From contig NZ_CP109073.1 of assembly GCF_035917415.1 (NCBI RefSeq), positions 1,781,001 through 1,845,000 of the forward strand: a DNA stretch of 64,000 bases. The letters run 5' to 3'. The notes under the pieces were generated by a model. It was given only the letters and a program-made list of their open reading frames with translations. It did not search any database and was not told the DNA's origin. The stretch is from Streptomyces sp. NBC_01803. Its GTDB lineage: Bacteria; Actinomycetota; Actinomycetes; Streptomycetales; Streptomycetaceae. Made by a program: the position numbers and the translations under genes. Shown here piece after piece: positions 44,349 through 55,588 of this stretch (the stretch's first letter is position 1; each line of letters opens with the position of its first letter).

Positions 44349-46916
44349 CTAGCGGAAGAGGACGCCCGACGACTCCAGCGCGGCCTCTTCTCCCGGGAGG
44401 GTGACCAGGCCCAGCTCCGCGCGGTGGGCCAGGAGCGGGTGGGAGGGCAGGGCGCGGACCGTGTAGCCGAAGGGGCCGGGGCGGTCGAGGGTGAGCTCCC
44501 CCTCGAACGTCCAGCGACCCGCCAGGTCGGGGCCGTTCTGCGGCTTCAGCGGCACGTACGACGGGTCGGCCAGCGTGTCGTCGCCGTCGACGCGGCCGAT
44601 CACGGCCTGCACCTCCACCGACGACGGGTCGAGGTCGCCGAGCGCGACCCGCACCCGCAGGGAGACCGAGCCGCCCAGCGTCGGCGGCTCGTTGCCGGTC
44701 TCCACGTGCTCCACCGCGAGCCGGGGCCAGGCGTGCCGCACCCGTGCCGCGAAGTCGGCCAGCTCCTGGGCCGCCTCCGGCGTCATGGCGCGGTGCGCGA
44801 GCGCGGCCGGGGCGTACAGCTCGGTGATGTACTCCCGGAGCATCCGGTCGGCCAGCACCCGGGGGCCGAGCCGGTCAAGGGTGGCGCGGACCATCTCCAG
44901 CCACCGTGTCGGCAGCCCGCTCCCGGTCAGGCCCCGGTCGTAGAAGCGAGGGGCGACCTGCTCGTCGAGCAGCGTGTACAGCGCGGCGGCCTCGATGGCG
45001 TCGCGGCGGTCGGGCTCGGCGGCGGCGAGCCCGTCGGCGGTGGGGATCTCCCAGCCGAAGTCCGGGTCGAACCACTCGTCCCACCAGCCGTCCCGCACCG
45101 AGAGGTTGAGGCAGCCGTTGAGCGCGGCCTTCATCCCCGAGGTGCCGCACGCCTCCAGCGGGCGCAGCGGGTTGTTCAGCCACACGTCGCAGCCCGCGTA
45201 CAGCGAGCGGGCCATCGCCATGCCGTAGTCGGGCAGGAAGACGAGGCGGTGCCGGATCGCCGGGTCGTCGGCGAACCGCACCAGCTCCTGGATGAGCCGC
45301 TTGCCGCCGTCGTCCGCCGGGTGCGCCTTGCCGGCCACCACGATCTGCACCGGCCGCTCGGGGTGGAGCAGCAGGGACTTCAGCCGCTTGCGGTCGCGGA
45401 GCATGAGGGTGAGCCGCTTGTAGGAGGGGACGCGGCGGGCGAAGCCGACGGTGAGGACGTCCGGGTCGAGCACGTCGTCCACCCAGCCCAGCTCTGCCTG
45501 GCCCGCGCCGCGCTGCCGCCACGAGGCGCGCAGCCGGGCGCGGACCTCGTGCACGAGCTGTTCGCGCAGGGTGCGGCGCAGCTCCCACAGCTCGGCGTCG
45601 CTCAGCGTGCCCTCGCGGGCCCGCCGCATCGCGTCGGCGGTCCAGGTGGGCGCGTGGACGCCGTTGGTGACGGAGCCGATCGGCGCCTCGGACGGGTCGA
45701 AGCCGGGCCACAGGCCGGCGAACATGCCACGGCTGACGTTGCCGTGCAGGTGGGAGACGCCGTTGGCCCGCTGGGCGGTGCGCAGACCGAGGACCGCCAT
45801 GTTGAACTGCGGCGGCTGTCCCTCGGCCGCCGCCTCCCGGCCCAGGCCCAGCAGCGCCTGGAGGTCGAGGCGGCTCAGCTCGCCGCCCTCGCCGAAGTGG
45901 CGGGCGACCAGGTCCTCGGGGAAGCGGTCGATGCCGGCCGGGACGGGCGTGTGGGTGGTGAACACGGTGCCGGCCCGCACGGCCCACAGGGCGGCGTCGA
46001 AGCCGGTGCCCGTCTCGCCCAGCTCACGGATGCGCTCGGGACCGAGGAAGCCGGCGTGGCCCTCGTTCATGTGGCAGACCTCGGGCGGGGCGTGCCCGGT
46101 GATCCGGCAGAACGAGCGGACCGCCCGCATGCCGCCGATGCCGAGCAGCATTTCCTGGAGCAGCCGGTGCTCGCTGCCGCCGCCGTAGAGCCGGTCGGTG
46201 ACGTCCCGCTCGGCGGGCCCGTTCTCCGCGACGGCCGAGTCGAGCAGGAGCAGCGGCACCCGGCCGACCCGGACCTGCCAGATCTGGGCGGCGAGGGTGC
46301 GCCCGCCGGGCAGCGCGAGGGTGATGGTGGCGAGGGCGCCGTCCGGCTCGGTGAGTGGGGTCAGCGGCAGCTCGTGCGGGTCGATGACCGGATAGTGCTC
46401 CTGCTGCCAGCCGTCGGGCGACAGGCTCTGGCGGAAGTACCCGTGCCGGTAGAGCAGGCCGACGCCGATCAGCGGGGCGCCGAGGTCGCTGGCGGCCTTG
46501 AGGTGGTCGCCGGCGAGGATGCCCAGGCCGCCGGAGTACTGCGGGAGGGCGGCGGTGATGCCGAACTCGGGCGAGAAATACGCCACGGCGCGGGGGAGTT
46601 CGCCGCCGGCGGCGGCATCGGCCCGCTGGTACCAGCGGGGCTCGGTCAGATAGTCGCGCAGGTCGCCGATGGCCACGCCCAGGCGGCGCAGGAAGCCGCG
46701 GTCGGCGGCCAGGCCGGCCAGCCGGTCGGCGGAGACGGAGCCCAGCAGACGGACCGGGTCCTCGCCGCACGCCTGCCAGCTGTCGGGGTCGACGGACCTC
46801 AGCAGCTCGCGGGTCTCGGGATGCCAGGACCAGCGCAGGTTGAACGCCAGCTCCTGGAGGGGTCGGAGGGGGTCGGGGAGAACGGGGCGAACGGAGAAGC
46901 GACGGATGGCCTTCAC
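44349..46916 (-). CDS. glgP: Alpha-glucan (glycogen/maltodextrin) phosphorylase
   Basis: An 855-residue GT35 phosphorylase of the bacterial type with an N-terminal DUF3417-like helical domain (LQELAFNLRWSWHPETRELL). Active-site landmarks: YFSPEFGITAALPQYSGGLG, LAGDHLKAASDLG, CHMNEGHAGFLG, TTHTPVPAGIDRF, NVSRGMFAGLW and the PLP-lysine region EACGTSGMKAALNG. It releases glucose-1-phosphate from alpha-glucan ends. GTG 46916 is chosen because homologous sequence begins there; the frame to 47201 is not protein-like. It is downstream of dppF on the same strand with a 95-bp gap. Confidence 0.95.
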   Translation of the reverse strand: MKAIRRFSVRPVLPDPLRPLQELAFNLRWSWHPETRELLRSVDPDSWQACGEDPVRLLGSVSADRLAGLAADRGFLRRLGVAIGDLRDYLTEPRWYQRADAAAGGELPRAVAYFSPEFGITAALPQYSGGLGILAGDHLKAASDLGAPLIGVGLLYRHGYFRQSLSPDGWQQEHYPVIDPHELPLTPLTEPDGALATITLALPGGRTLAAQIWQVRVGRVPLLLLDSAVAENGPAERDVTDRLYGGGSEHRLLQEMLLGIGGMRAVRSFCRITGHAPPEVCHMNEGHAGFLGPERIRELGETGTGFDAALWAVRAGTVFTTHTPVPAGIDRFPEDLVARHFGEGGELSRLDLQALLGLGREAAAEGQPPQFNMAVLGLRTAQRANGVSHLHGNVSRGMFAGLWPGFDPSEAPIGSVTNGVHAPTWTADAMRRAREGTLSDAELWELRRTLREQLVHEVRARLRASWRQRGAGQAELGWVDDVLDPDVLTVGFARRVPSYKRLTLMLRDRKRLKSLLLHPERPVQIVVAGKAHPADDGGKRLIQELVRFADDPAIRHRLVFLPDYGMAMARSLYAGCDVWLNNPLRPLEACGTSGMKAALNGCLNLSVRDGWWDEWFDPDFGWEIPTADGLAAAEPDRRDAIEAAALYTLLDEQVAPRFYDRGLTGSGLPTRWLEMVRATLDRLGPRVLADRMLREYITELYAPAALAHRAMTPEAAQELADFAARVRHAWPRLAVEHVETGNEPPTLGGSVSLRVRVALGDLDPSSVEVQAVIGRVDGDDTLADPSYVPLKPQNGPDLAGRWTFEGELTLDRPGPFGYTVRALPSHPLLAHRAELGLVTLPGEEAALESSGVLFR

Positions 46917-47011
46917 GCTGACGACCGTAGCCGGGCCCCGGGGCCGGAGGCGGCGGATTCCAGCCGATTCAGCTGGATTCCCACCGGTAAACCACCCCCG
47001 GGGACCACCCG

Positions 47012-48084
47012 TCACATGGTCACCGCCTCCTCGCCGCCGGCCGGCCCTGGCGCGTCGTGCAGGACGCGCGGGGCCAGCTCGGTGCTGGGCCGGATGGTGC
47101 CGTCGGCGATCTCGGCGGCGAAGTGGCAGGCCACCCGGTGTCCGCCGCCGATGTCGGTCAGCTCGGGACGCTCGGTGTCGCAGCGCTCCGCCTGCCGCCA
47201 CGGGCAGCGGGTGTGGAAGCGGCAGCCGGGCGGCGGACTGGCCGGGGACGGCAGGTCGCCGCGGAGCAGGATGCGCTCGCGGCTGTCCTCCAGCTCCGGG
47301 TCGGGCACGGGGACGGCCGACATCAGCGCCCGGGTGTACGGGTGGCGGGGCTCGGCGTACAGCGTGTCGCTGTCGGCCTCCTCCACCAGCGCGCCCAGGT
47401 ACATCACCCCGATGCGGTCGGAGATGTGCCGGACTACGGCCAGGTCGTGGGCGATGACGACATAGGTCAGGCCGAGGGAGTCCTGGAGCTCCTCCAGCAG
47501 GTTGATCACCTGGGCCTGGATGGAGACGTCCAGGGCGGAGACCGGCTCGTCGCAGATGATGAGGTCCGGCTCCAGGACGAGCGCGCGGGCGATACCGATG
47601 CGCTGCCGCTGACCGCCGGAGAACTCGTGGGGGTAACGGGACAGCGCTCCGGTGGGCAGGCCGACCCGGTCCATGATCTCGGCGATCTTGGCGCGGCGGG
47701 CCGCCCGGTCGGCGCCGAGCCCATGGGCGGCCATGCCCTCGGTGAGGATGGATTCGATGTTCTGCCGGGGATTGAGGCTGCCCAGCGGGTCCTGGAAGAT
47801 CATCTGGAGGCGGCGCCGGGAGCGGCGCATCTCCTCGTCCGGCAGCCCGGCCAGATCGGTGCCGTCGAAGACGACGCGGCCCGAGGTGATGTCGTTCAGC
47901 CGCAGGATCGCCCGGCCGAGGGTGGTCTTGCCGCAGCCGGACTCGCCGACCAAGCCGTAGGTCTGCCCGGCCTCGACGGACAGCGAGACGCCGTCGACCG
48001 CGTAGACGTACCCGACGGTGCGGTCGAAGAACACCCCGCGCTTGACCGGGAAGTGGACCTTCACATCGTCCAGTTCGAGCAGGC

Positions 48085-48088
<4 letters not shown>
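47012..48088 (-). CDS. dppF: Peptide ABC transporter ATP-binding protein (DppF/OppF-like)
   Basis: A 358-residue oligopeptide-importer ATPase. Walker A GESGCGKTTLGRA, signature FSGGQRQRIGIARAL, Walker B LIICDEPVSALDVS, H-loop YVVIAHDLAVV. The C-terminal oligopeptide_HPY extension is present, with a cysteine-rich loop (CRFHTRCPWRQAERC), characteristic of Opp/Dpp ATPases. ATG 48088 follows GGAGGAG and overlaps the dppD stop (ATGA). The open frame to 48259 is rejected. Confidence 0.93.
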
Positions 48089-49191
<1,103 letters not shown>

Positions 49192-49197
49192 GGCGCA

Positions 49198-50169
49198 TCA
49201 GCCTCGCAACTTCGGGTCGAGTGCTTCCCGCATGGCCTCGCCGAGCAGGGTGAAGCCGAGGGCGGTGACGATGATGCCCAGGGCCGGGCAGACGGCCATC
49301 AGCGACGCCTGGTCGAGGAGGTCCTCCGGCACGAAGAACCGCTCGGCCTGGGCGAGCATGACGCCCCACTCCGGCTGCGAGGCGTCGGGGTTGCCCAGGC
49401 CCAGGTACGACAGCGCCGCCGCCTCGATGATGGCGGTGGCCAGCGCGAGCGTGGTCTGCACGATGACCGGGCCGAGGGAGTTGGGCAGCACGTGGGCGAG
49501 CACGATGCGGCGGCGCCGCACGCCCAGGGCGCGGGCGGCCAGCACGTAGTCGGCGTTGGCCTGGGCGAGCATCGAGCCGCGCAGCAGCCGGGCGAAGACC
49601 GGGATCTGCACGACGCCGACCGCGATCATGACGGTGGACAGGCTCTGTCCCATGACGGCGGCGATGCTGACCGCGAGGAGCAGTGAGGGCAGCGCCAGCA
49701 GCATGTCGACACCGCGCATCAGCACGGTGTCGACGCCGCGTCCGGACCGGCCGCCGAAGGCGAGGGCGGCTCCGGAGACGCCGCCGATGAGCGCCCCGAC
49801 GGCGAGGCCGATGACGGTGGAGACCACGCCGACGAGCAGGGTCTGCCGGGCGCCCACGAGCAGCCGGGAGAGCTGGTCACGGCCGAGGTGGTCCAGGCCG
49901 AGCCAGTTCTCCGAGCGGGGGCCGACGAAGATCGCCCGGTTGACGAAGACCTCGTCGCGCCAGCTCTGCGCGGTGGGGTCATGCGGGGCGATCCAGGGGC
50001 CGATGACGGCGATCACGACGAACAGCGCGATGACGCTCGCGCCGATGAGGGCCATCTTGCTGGTGCGCAGCCGGCGCAGCGCCTCGACCCACAGGCTGGC
50101 GCCGGCGGTGGTGTCGCGCCGCGCGGTCAGCTCGGCGAGGCGGTCCAGCTTCTCCGTCCTGGCGGTCAT
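49198..50169 (-). CDS. dppC: Peptide ABC transporter permease (DppC/OppC-like)
   Basis: A 323-residue permease with an OppC N-terminal segment (LRRLRTSKMALIGASVIALF), the periplasmic loop containing ENWLGLDHLGRDQLSRLLVG, five further membrane spans and an EAA loop (YVLAARALGVRRRRIVLAHV). The start ATG 50169 overlaps the dppB stop by one base (TGATG). Confidence 0.93.
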   Translation of the reverse strand: MTARTEKLDRLAELTARRDTTAGASLWVEALRRLRTSKMALIGASVIALFVVIAVIGPWIAPHDPTAQSWRDEVFVNRAIFVGPRSENWLGLDHLGRDQLSRLLVGARQTLLVGVVSTVIGLAVGALIGGVSGAALAFGGRSGRGVDTVLMRGVDMLLALPSLLLAVSIAAVMGQSLSTVMIAVGVVQIPVFARLLRGSMLAQANADYVLAARALGVRRRRIVLAHVLPNSLGPVIVQTTLALATAIIEAAALSYLGLGNPDASQPEWGVMLAQAERFFVPEDLLDQASLMAVCPALGIIVTALGFTLLGEAMREALDPKLRG

Positions 50170-51173
50170 CAGTTCACCCGCACTCTCGGGTCGATGAGGC
50201 TGTAGGCCACGTCGACCATCAGGTTGATGAGGACGTACAGGAGGGCGATGAGCAGGATGAAGCCCATCAGCGTCGGGTAGTCGCGGGCGTCGATGCCCTC
50301 CGCGATGAACCGGCCGATGCCGCCGAACGCGAAGACCGACTCGGTGAGCACCGCGCCCGACAGCAGGCTGCCGGTGAGCAGGCCGATCGTGGTGACGACG
50401 GGCAGCAGGGCGTTGCGCAGCACGTGTCTGCCGCGCACCGTGCGCTGTTTGAGGCCCTTGGACTCGGCGGTGCGGACGTAGTCCTCGGTGAGCACCTCCA
50501 GGACGCTGGCGCGGGTGATGCGGACGATGACGGCCAGCGGGATGGAGGCGAGGGCGACGCCGGGCAGGACCAGGTGTCGCACGGCGTCCCAGGACGCGTC
50601 CCACTCGCCGGTGAGCAGGCCGTCCAGGACGTAGAAGCCGGTGATCTCGGTGGCGTCGATGCCGGTGCTCTGCCGTCCGGTGCTCGGCAGCCAGCCGAGG
50701 TTGACGGCGAAGACCGCCTTGAGGATCAGGGCGAAGAAGAAGACCGGGATGCACACACCGATCAGCGATCCGGAGACGGCGCCGGCGTCGAGCCAGCTGC
50801 CGCGCCTGCGGGCCGCGAAGTAGCCGAGCGGGATGCCCACGACGACGGCGATGAGCATGGCGGTCAGGGCGAGTTCGACGGTGGCGGGGAAGCGCTGGGT
50901 GAACTCCTCCCACACCGGGCGGCTGGTCTGGGTCGAGGTGCCCAGGTCGAGCCGGGCCAGCCGCTCGATCCAGCGGCCGTACTGGACCCACAGCGGCTCG
51001 TCGAGGCCGAGCGCGGCCTCGATCTGCCGCCGGTCGGCCTCGGTGGCGCGCTCGCCCAGCAGCGCGGAGGCCGGTCCGCCGGGCAGCCGGTGGATCCAGA
51101 GGAACAGAAGCACCGTCAGGCCCAGCAGTGTGGGTATGAGCTGGAGCAGCCTGCGAACGATGAGACGGAGCAC
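50169..51173 (-). CDS. dppB: Peptide ABC transporter permease (DppB/OppB-like)
   Basis: A 334-residue permease with the OppB N-terminus (MLRLIVRRLLQLIPTLLGLT), the LGLDEPLWVQYGRWI loop, FPATVELALTAMLIAVVVGI, and EAA loop YVRTAESKGLKQRTVRGRHV. Six membrane segments are visible. It follows dppA after a 96-bp gap that holds a stem-loop, and is coupled to dppC. Confidence 0.94.
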   Translation of the reverse strand: MLRLIVRRLLQLIPTLLGLTVLLFLWIHRLPGGPASALLGERATEADRRQIEAALGLDEPLWVQYGRWIERLARLDLGTSTQTSRPVWEEFTQRFPATVELALTAMLIAVVVGIPLGYFAARRRGSWLDAGAVSGSLIGVCIPVFFFALILKAVFAVNLGWLPSTGRQSTGIDATEITGFYVLDGLLTGEWDASWDAVRHLVLPGVALASIPLAVIVRITRASVLEVLTEDYVRTAESKGLKQRTVRGRHVLRNALLPVVTTIGLLTGSLLSGAVLTESVFAFGGIGRFIAEGIDARDYPTLMGFILLIALLYVLINLMVDVAYSLIDPRVRVN

Positions 51174-51209
51174 CGAGGGGCTCCCCTTTCTGTCTGCCGG
51201 GATCAGGGG

Positions 51210-51243
51210 TCCGCCCGGCCACGGGGTGCCGTGGCCGGGCGGA
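51210..51243 (-). terminator. Intra-operon attenuator hairpin between dppA and dppB
   Basis: TCCGCCCGGCCACGG at 51210-51224 pairs perfectly with 51229-51243 across a 4-nt loop. A strong stem after a binding-protein gene typically lowers expression of the membrane and ATPase genes relative to the abundant binding protein. Confidence 0.85.
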
Positions 51244-51269
51244 TCGATCCAGGGGCCCGCTTGTGCCGA

Positions 51270-52937
51270 CTACGTGAAGGAGACCTCGGCGAAGTTCTCC
51301 TGGGTCAGCGGCGAGACCGTCGGGGGGTTGACGTCCGGCGCGAACGCGATGGACGGCGGCGAGCTGGAGATCGGCACGCCCGGCAGGAAGTCCATGACGT
51401 ACTCGTTGATCTCCTGGTAGAGGCCGACGCGCGTCTCCACGTCCGGCTCGGCCGAGGCCGCCGCCATCATGTCGAAGAGCTCCTCGTTCTCGAAGCCCCA
51501 CTCCTTCTGATAGCCGGCGAACCAGGTGCCCAGGAAGTTGTAGGCGTCGTTGAAGTCGCCGGTCCAGCCGAGGAGGTAGATGTCGCAGCCGCCGTCGCGG
51601 GTGGTCTCCGTGTAGTCCGGGTTCCACTTGAGGGGCACCGGGTTGACGGCGACGCCGGCCTCTTCCAGGTCGGAGCGGAGCAGCTCGTAGATGTCGGCCG
51701 GGGCCGGCATGTACGGGCGGGTCACCTCGGTCGGGTAGCAGAAGTCGACCGCGAGGTCCTCCTGCCCGGCGTCGGCCAGCAGCTCACGGGCCAGCTCCGG
51801 GTCGTGCTCGTAGGTGGTGACGTCCTCGGAGAACCCGTCGACGGTGTCCGGCACGAACTGGGTGGCGACGACGCCGCCGTCGGGGAGCTGGGTGTTGACG
51901 ATGTTCTCCCGGTCGATGGCGTGCGCGATGGCCTGGCGCACCTCCAGCTCGCCGAGCGCCTCGTTGCTGTCCTGCGTGATGCCGAGGTACAGGAGGTTGA
52001 ACACGTCACGGGTCGGGACCTGGAAGCCGTCCTCCTCCAGCGCCGCGACGTCGGCGGGCGCGACCAGGTCGTAGCCGTGGATGTCGCCGGCCTGAAGGGC
52101 CTGGCGGCGGGCATCCTCCTCCGGGATGGTCCGGAAGACGAGCTCGTCGACGCCGGCGGCCTCACCCCAGTAGTCGCCGAACCGGGTCAGGGTGATCTCG
52201 CCGTTGCCCTTGTTCCAGTCGGTGATCTCGAACGGGCCGGTGCCGAAGGCCGTGCCGGCCTCCTGGCTGTAGTCGGGGAAGGTGATGTTCTCGCCCTCGC
52301 CGCTGGCCTCGTCCGCCGCGTACGCCTCCAGGGACTTCGGGGAGTGGATGCCGAACGCCTGGAGCGAGAAGCCGCCCGGGTAGTTGGCCGACGGCTCGGC
52401 GACCTCGATCACGGCGGTCAGGTCGTCGGGGGCCTCGCAGCCCACGTAGTTGGGGTCGGGCGTCTCTTCGCTCTCGTTCTCCGCGAAGCCGCCGAAGACG
52501 GTCTGCCAGTAGTAGGAGAGCGTGGTGTTCTGGTACGTCCCGCTCCAGTTGTACCAGCGGTCGAAGTTCGCGCAGATCACCTCGCCGGTCAGCTCCTCGC
52601 CGTCGTGGAACGTCACGCCGTCGCGGAGGTTGAACGTCCACTCGGTGCCCTCGGGGTTGCTCTCCCAGGTCTCCGCGAGTCCGCCGACCAGCTCGGTGCC
52701 GCCCGGTTCGTGGTCGAGCAGCGTCTCGAACGCCTGCCGGGTGACCCGGAAGGTCTCTCCGTCGCTGGCCAGTCCGGGGTCCAGGGATGCCGGGTCGCCG
52801 GCGGCGCCGAAGACGAACGTCTCGGAGTCGCCCCCGGAGCCGTCGTCGTCCCGGTCGCTGGCGCAACCGGTCACGATGAGCCCGATCGTGAGAACAGCCG
52901 CGAACATCTTCGCGGCCCTGGGTCTAGCTATGCGCAT
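51270..52937 (-). CDS. dppA: Peptide ABC transporter substrate-binding lipoprotein (DppA/OppA-like)
   Basis: A 555-residue SBP_bac_5 lipoprotein. The signal peptide ends in the lipobox VTGC (TIGLIVTGCAS). The mature protein shows FVFGAAGDPASLDPGLASDG, LVGGLAETWESNPEGTEWTF, NLRDGVTFHDGEELT, GTGPFEITDWNKGNGEITL and AIAHAIDRENIVN, the family blocks in order. It binds peptides or similar ligands outside the cell. ATG 52937 is preceded by GAGGTGG. It leads the dppABCDF operon, whose promoter lies in the 494-bp gap before the divergent glgE. Confidence 0.94.
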   Translation of the reverse strand: MRIARPRAAKMFAAVLTIGLIVTGCASDRDDDGSGGDSETFVFGAAGDPASLDPGLASDGETFRVTRQAFETLLDHEPGGTELVGGLAETWESNPEGTEWTFNLRDGVTFHDGEELTGEVICANFDRWYNWSGTYQNTTLSYYWQTVFGGFAENESEETPDPNYVGCEAPDDLTAVIEVAEPSANYPGGFSLQAFGIHSPKSLEAYAADEASGEGENITFPDYSQEAGTAFGTGPFEITDWNKGNGEITLTRFGDYWGEAAGVDELVFRTIPEEDARRQALQAGDIHGYDLVAPADVAALEEDGFQVPTRDVFNLLYLGITQDSNEALGELEVRQAIAHAIDRENIVNTQLPDGGVVATQFVPDTVDGFSEDVTTYEHDPELARELLADAGQEDLAVDFCYPTEVTRPYMPAPADIYELLRSDLEEAGVAVNPVPLKWNPDYTETTRDGGCDIYLLGWTGDFNDAYNFLGTWFAGYQKEWGFENEELFDMMAAASAEPDVETRVGLYQEINEYVMDFLPGVPISSSPPSIAFAPDVNPPTVSPLTQENFAEVSFT

Positions 52938-53431
52938 CGTCCACCTCAGGGGGTTGGCGGTGGTAAAGGCGGTTCGGTGGACGGCACATTACTGCGCAGG
53001 TACATAGCTGTGAACCGCATACCGGACGGCGATACCGAGCTGAGACTCGCCCAATTTACACGGATAAATAGCCGCGATCCAGGGTGAATTGACGATCTGT
53101 CAGCGGGCGCGCGGATCACCGCAACCTCACGCGCATCACGCGGCAACACGCGCGTGACATTCGGACGGCGCCCGTCCGGGGCGCTCACTGTTGGCGATGG
53201 CACATCGGGACGGCCCGCCGGGGGCATGACCCGCGCCGGAGGGGGCAAGCGGGCATGGGACATCGCGTTCCAGCCGCTATTCGGACGTGTGTCCGTGACA
53301 TCAACCGCGCAACCGACGATTTCCTGACTAGATACGAGGAGGACACTCGCAACCGGATTGTCCGGGCCGCCTTCCGTGGGCAGACTTGGCCGAGGGCACC
53401 CCCACCCGAGTGAACGCGCATCGGAGGGGCC
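52938..53431. other. Divergent regulatory region between dppA and glgE
   Basis: About 490 bp with AT-richer patches (TTTACACGGATAAATAGCC near 53055; TTGACGATCTG near 53088; TGACTAGATACG near 53324) that are candidates for promoters in both directions. No frame keeps codon bias, and no operator could be identified. The long length for this GC-rich genome suggests regulated promoters. Confidence 0.5.
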
Positions 53432-55588
53432 ATGCCCGGCACCAGCCACTCAGTGACCAAGCGGCTACAAAGGACGGATTCCCGCACAATGGGGGAACAC
53501 TCCCTCATTGACGGAAATGACCCACCATCGACGCAGTCAGGTGATCCCCTCATGATCGGTCGTATCCCCGTCCTCGACGTCCAGCCGAGCGTTGACTGCG
53601 GACGCCGCCCGGCCAAGGCGGTGCCGGGAGAGACGTTCCTGGTCACGGCCACCGTCTTCCGCGAGGGCGCGGACGCGGTGGGCGCCAATGTGGTGTTGCG
53701 GGACCCCAACGGGCGCGGCGGATCGTGGACTCCGATGCGGGAGCTGGCGCCCGGCACCGACCGCTGGGGCGCCGAGGTGACACCGGACAGCGAGGGCCGC
53801 TGGACATTCGCCGTGGAGGCGTGGGCCGACCCGGTCAGCACCTGGCGGCGGCGGGCCCAGATCAAGGTGCCGGCGGGCGCGGACGTGGAGTTGACGCTCA
53901 TCGAGGGCGCGGCGCTGTTGCGCCAGGCCGCCGCGGGCGTGCCCAAGAGCGACGGCAAGGACGCCGTGCTGACCGCCGCCGACGCGCTGCTGGACGAAGC
54001 GGTGCCCGGCACCGCCCGGCTGGCCGCCGCCCTCACGTCCGAGGTGACCGAGGTCCTGCGCCGCCACCCGCTGCGCGAACTGCTCACCGCCTCGCGGCCG
54101 ATGCCGCTGCTGGTGGAGCGCGAGCGGGCGCTGTTCGGCTCCTGGTACGAGATGTTCCCGCGCTCGGAGGGCGCCGAGCCACGAGCGGGCGCGGCGCCGG
54201 TCTCCGGCACGTTCCGCACGGCCGCCGAGCGGCTGCCCGCGATCGCCGCGATGGGCTTCGACGTCGTGTACCTGCCGCCCGTCCACCCCATCGGCACCTC
54301 CTTCCGCAAGGGGCCGGACGGCGTCGTCTCCAGCGACCCGCACGACGTCGGCTCGCCGTGGGCCATCGGCTCGCCCGAGGGCGGCCACGACGCGATCCAT
54401 CCGGAGCTGGGCACCCTGGAGGACTTCGACCGGTTCGTGGCGGCGGCCAGGGAGCTGGGGATGGAGATCGCCCTGGACTTCGCCCTCCAGTGCAGCCCGG
54501 ACCATCCGTGGGTGACGGAGCACCCCGAGTGGTTCACCCAGCGCGCGGACGGGACGATCGCGTACGCGGAGAACCCGCCGAAGAAGTACCAGGACATCTA
54601 CCCGATCTCCTTCGAACAGGACTTCCGCGGCCTGGTGACCGAGACGCTGCGCGTGCTGCGCTTCTGGATGGCGCACGGGGTGCGGATCTTCCGGGTGGAC
54701 AACCCGCACACCAAGCCGGTGGTCTTCTGGGAGAAGGTCATCGCCGAGATCAACCGCACCGATCCCGATGTGATCTTCCTGGCCGAGGCGTTCACCCGGC
54801 CCGCGATGATGCACACGCTGGCGCAGGTCGGCTTCCAGCAGTCCTACACCTATTTCACCTGGCGCAACTCCCGGCACGAGCTGACCGAGTACCTCACGGA
54901 GCTGAGCGGTCCGGCCGCCGCCTACATGCGGCCGAATCTCTTCGTCAACACGCCCGACATCCTGCATGCCTATCTTCAGAACGGTGGCCGGGCGGCGTTC
55001 GAGATCCGCGCGGTTCTCGCCGCGACTCTTTCACCGACCTGGGGCATGTATGCGGGGTACGAGCTGTGCGAAGGCACTCCCGCCGCGCCCGGGAGCGAAG
55101 AGTACCTGCACTCCGAGAAGTTCGAGCTCCGGCCGCGGGACTGGACGGGGGCCGACGCCGAAGGGCGTAGCATCACCCCGCTCATCAGGACCCTCAATGC
55201 CCTCCGGCGCAGCCATCCCGCCCTTCAACAGCTTCGCGATCTGCACTTTCACCGCACGAACAACGACCACATCCTTGCCTACTCGAAGCGCAGGCGGACA
55301 CCCGACGCCGACCTCGTTCTCATCGTGGTCAACCTCGATCCACACCACACCCACGAAGCGACGGTGTCGTTGGACATGGAGCAACTCCAGGGGTGCGGCC
55401 TCACCACCGCGCAGGAAAGTGGCGCCGAGCCCTTTCCGGTGTGCGACGAGCTCACCGGAGCGACCTACTACTGGGGCAGGGACAACTATGTGCGGCTTGA
55501 GCCGGGCCGTGCGGATGCGTACGCCTCTTCCGCCCACATCTTGGCCCTGCGACCGTCCTCACAGACCGGAGGGTCACCCAAACCATGA
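53432..55588 (+). CDS. glgE: Alpha-1,4-glucan:maltose-1-phosphate maltosyltransferase GlgE
   Basis: A 718-residue GH13_3 enzyme that adds maltose units from maltose-1-phosphate to alpha-glucan. After a variable N-terminus of about 40 residues, the homologous part starts GRIPVLDVQPSVDCGRRPAK. The barrel carries nucleophile D423 in IFRVDNPHTKPV and acid E452 in FLAEAFTRP, 29 residues apart as in the S. coelicolor enzyme (D394/E423 from memory). The C-terminus DELTGATYYWGRDNYVRLEP is conserved. ATG 53432 is used because GGAGGGG precedes it; ATGs at 53489 and 53552 are alternatives. Its stop overlaps treS. Confidence 0.96.
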   Translation: MPGTSHSVTKRLQRTDSRTMGEHSLIDGNDPPSTQSGDPLMIGRIPVLDVQPSVDCGRRPAKAVPGETFLVTATVFREGADAVGANVVLRDPNGRGGSWTPMRELAPGTDRWGAEVTPDSEGRWTFAVEAWADPVSTWRRRAQIKVPAGADVELTLIEGAALLRQAAAGVPKSDGKDAVLTAADALLDEAVPGTARLAAALTSEVTEVLRRHPLRELLTASRPMPLLVERERALFGSWYEMFPRSEGAEPRAGAAPVSGTFRTAAERLPAIAAMGFDVVYLPPVHPIGTSFRKGPDGVVSSDPHDVGSPWAIGSPEGGHDAIHPELGTLEDFDRFVAAARELGMEIALDFALQCSPDHPWVTEHPEWFTQRADGTIAYAENPPKKYQDIYPISFEQDFRGLVTETLRVLRFWMAHGVRIFRVDNPHTKPVVFWEKVIAEINRTDPDVIFLAEAFTRPAMMHTLAQVGFQQSYTYFTWRNSRHELTEYLTELSGPAAAYMRPNLFVNTPDILHAYLQNGGRAAFEIRAVLAATLSPTWGMYAGYELCEGTPAAPGSEEYLHSEKFELRPRDWTGADAEGRSITPLIRTLNALRRSHPALQQLRDLHFHRTNNDHILAYSKRRRTPDADLVLIVVNLDPHHTHEATVSLDMEQLQGCGLTTAQESGAEPFPVCDELTGATYYWGRDNYVRLEPGRADAYASSAHILALRPSSQTGGSPKP

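Noticed and set aside
43314..47465. 1383-codon plus-strand open frame across the exporter and glgP/dppF genes
   Set aside because: Out of frame with the exporter and antisense to glgP; low-complexity composition.
52946..53449. Minus-strand open frame in the dppA-glgE gap
   Set aside because: Pro/Ser/Arg-rich, no ribosome binding site, and it spans the AT-rich promoter patches.
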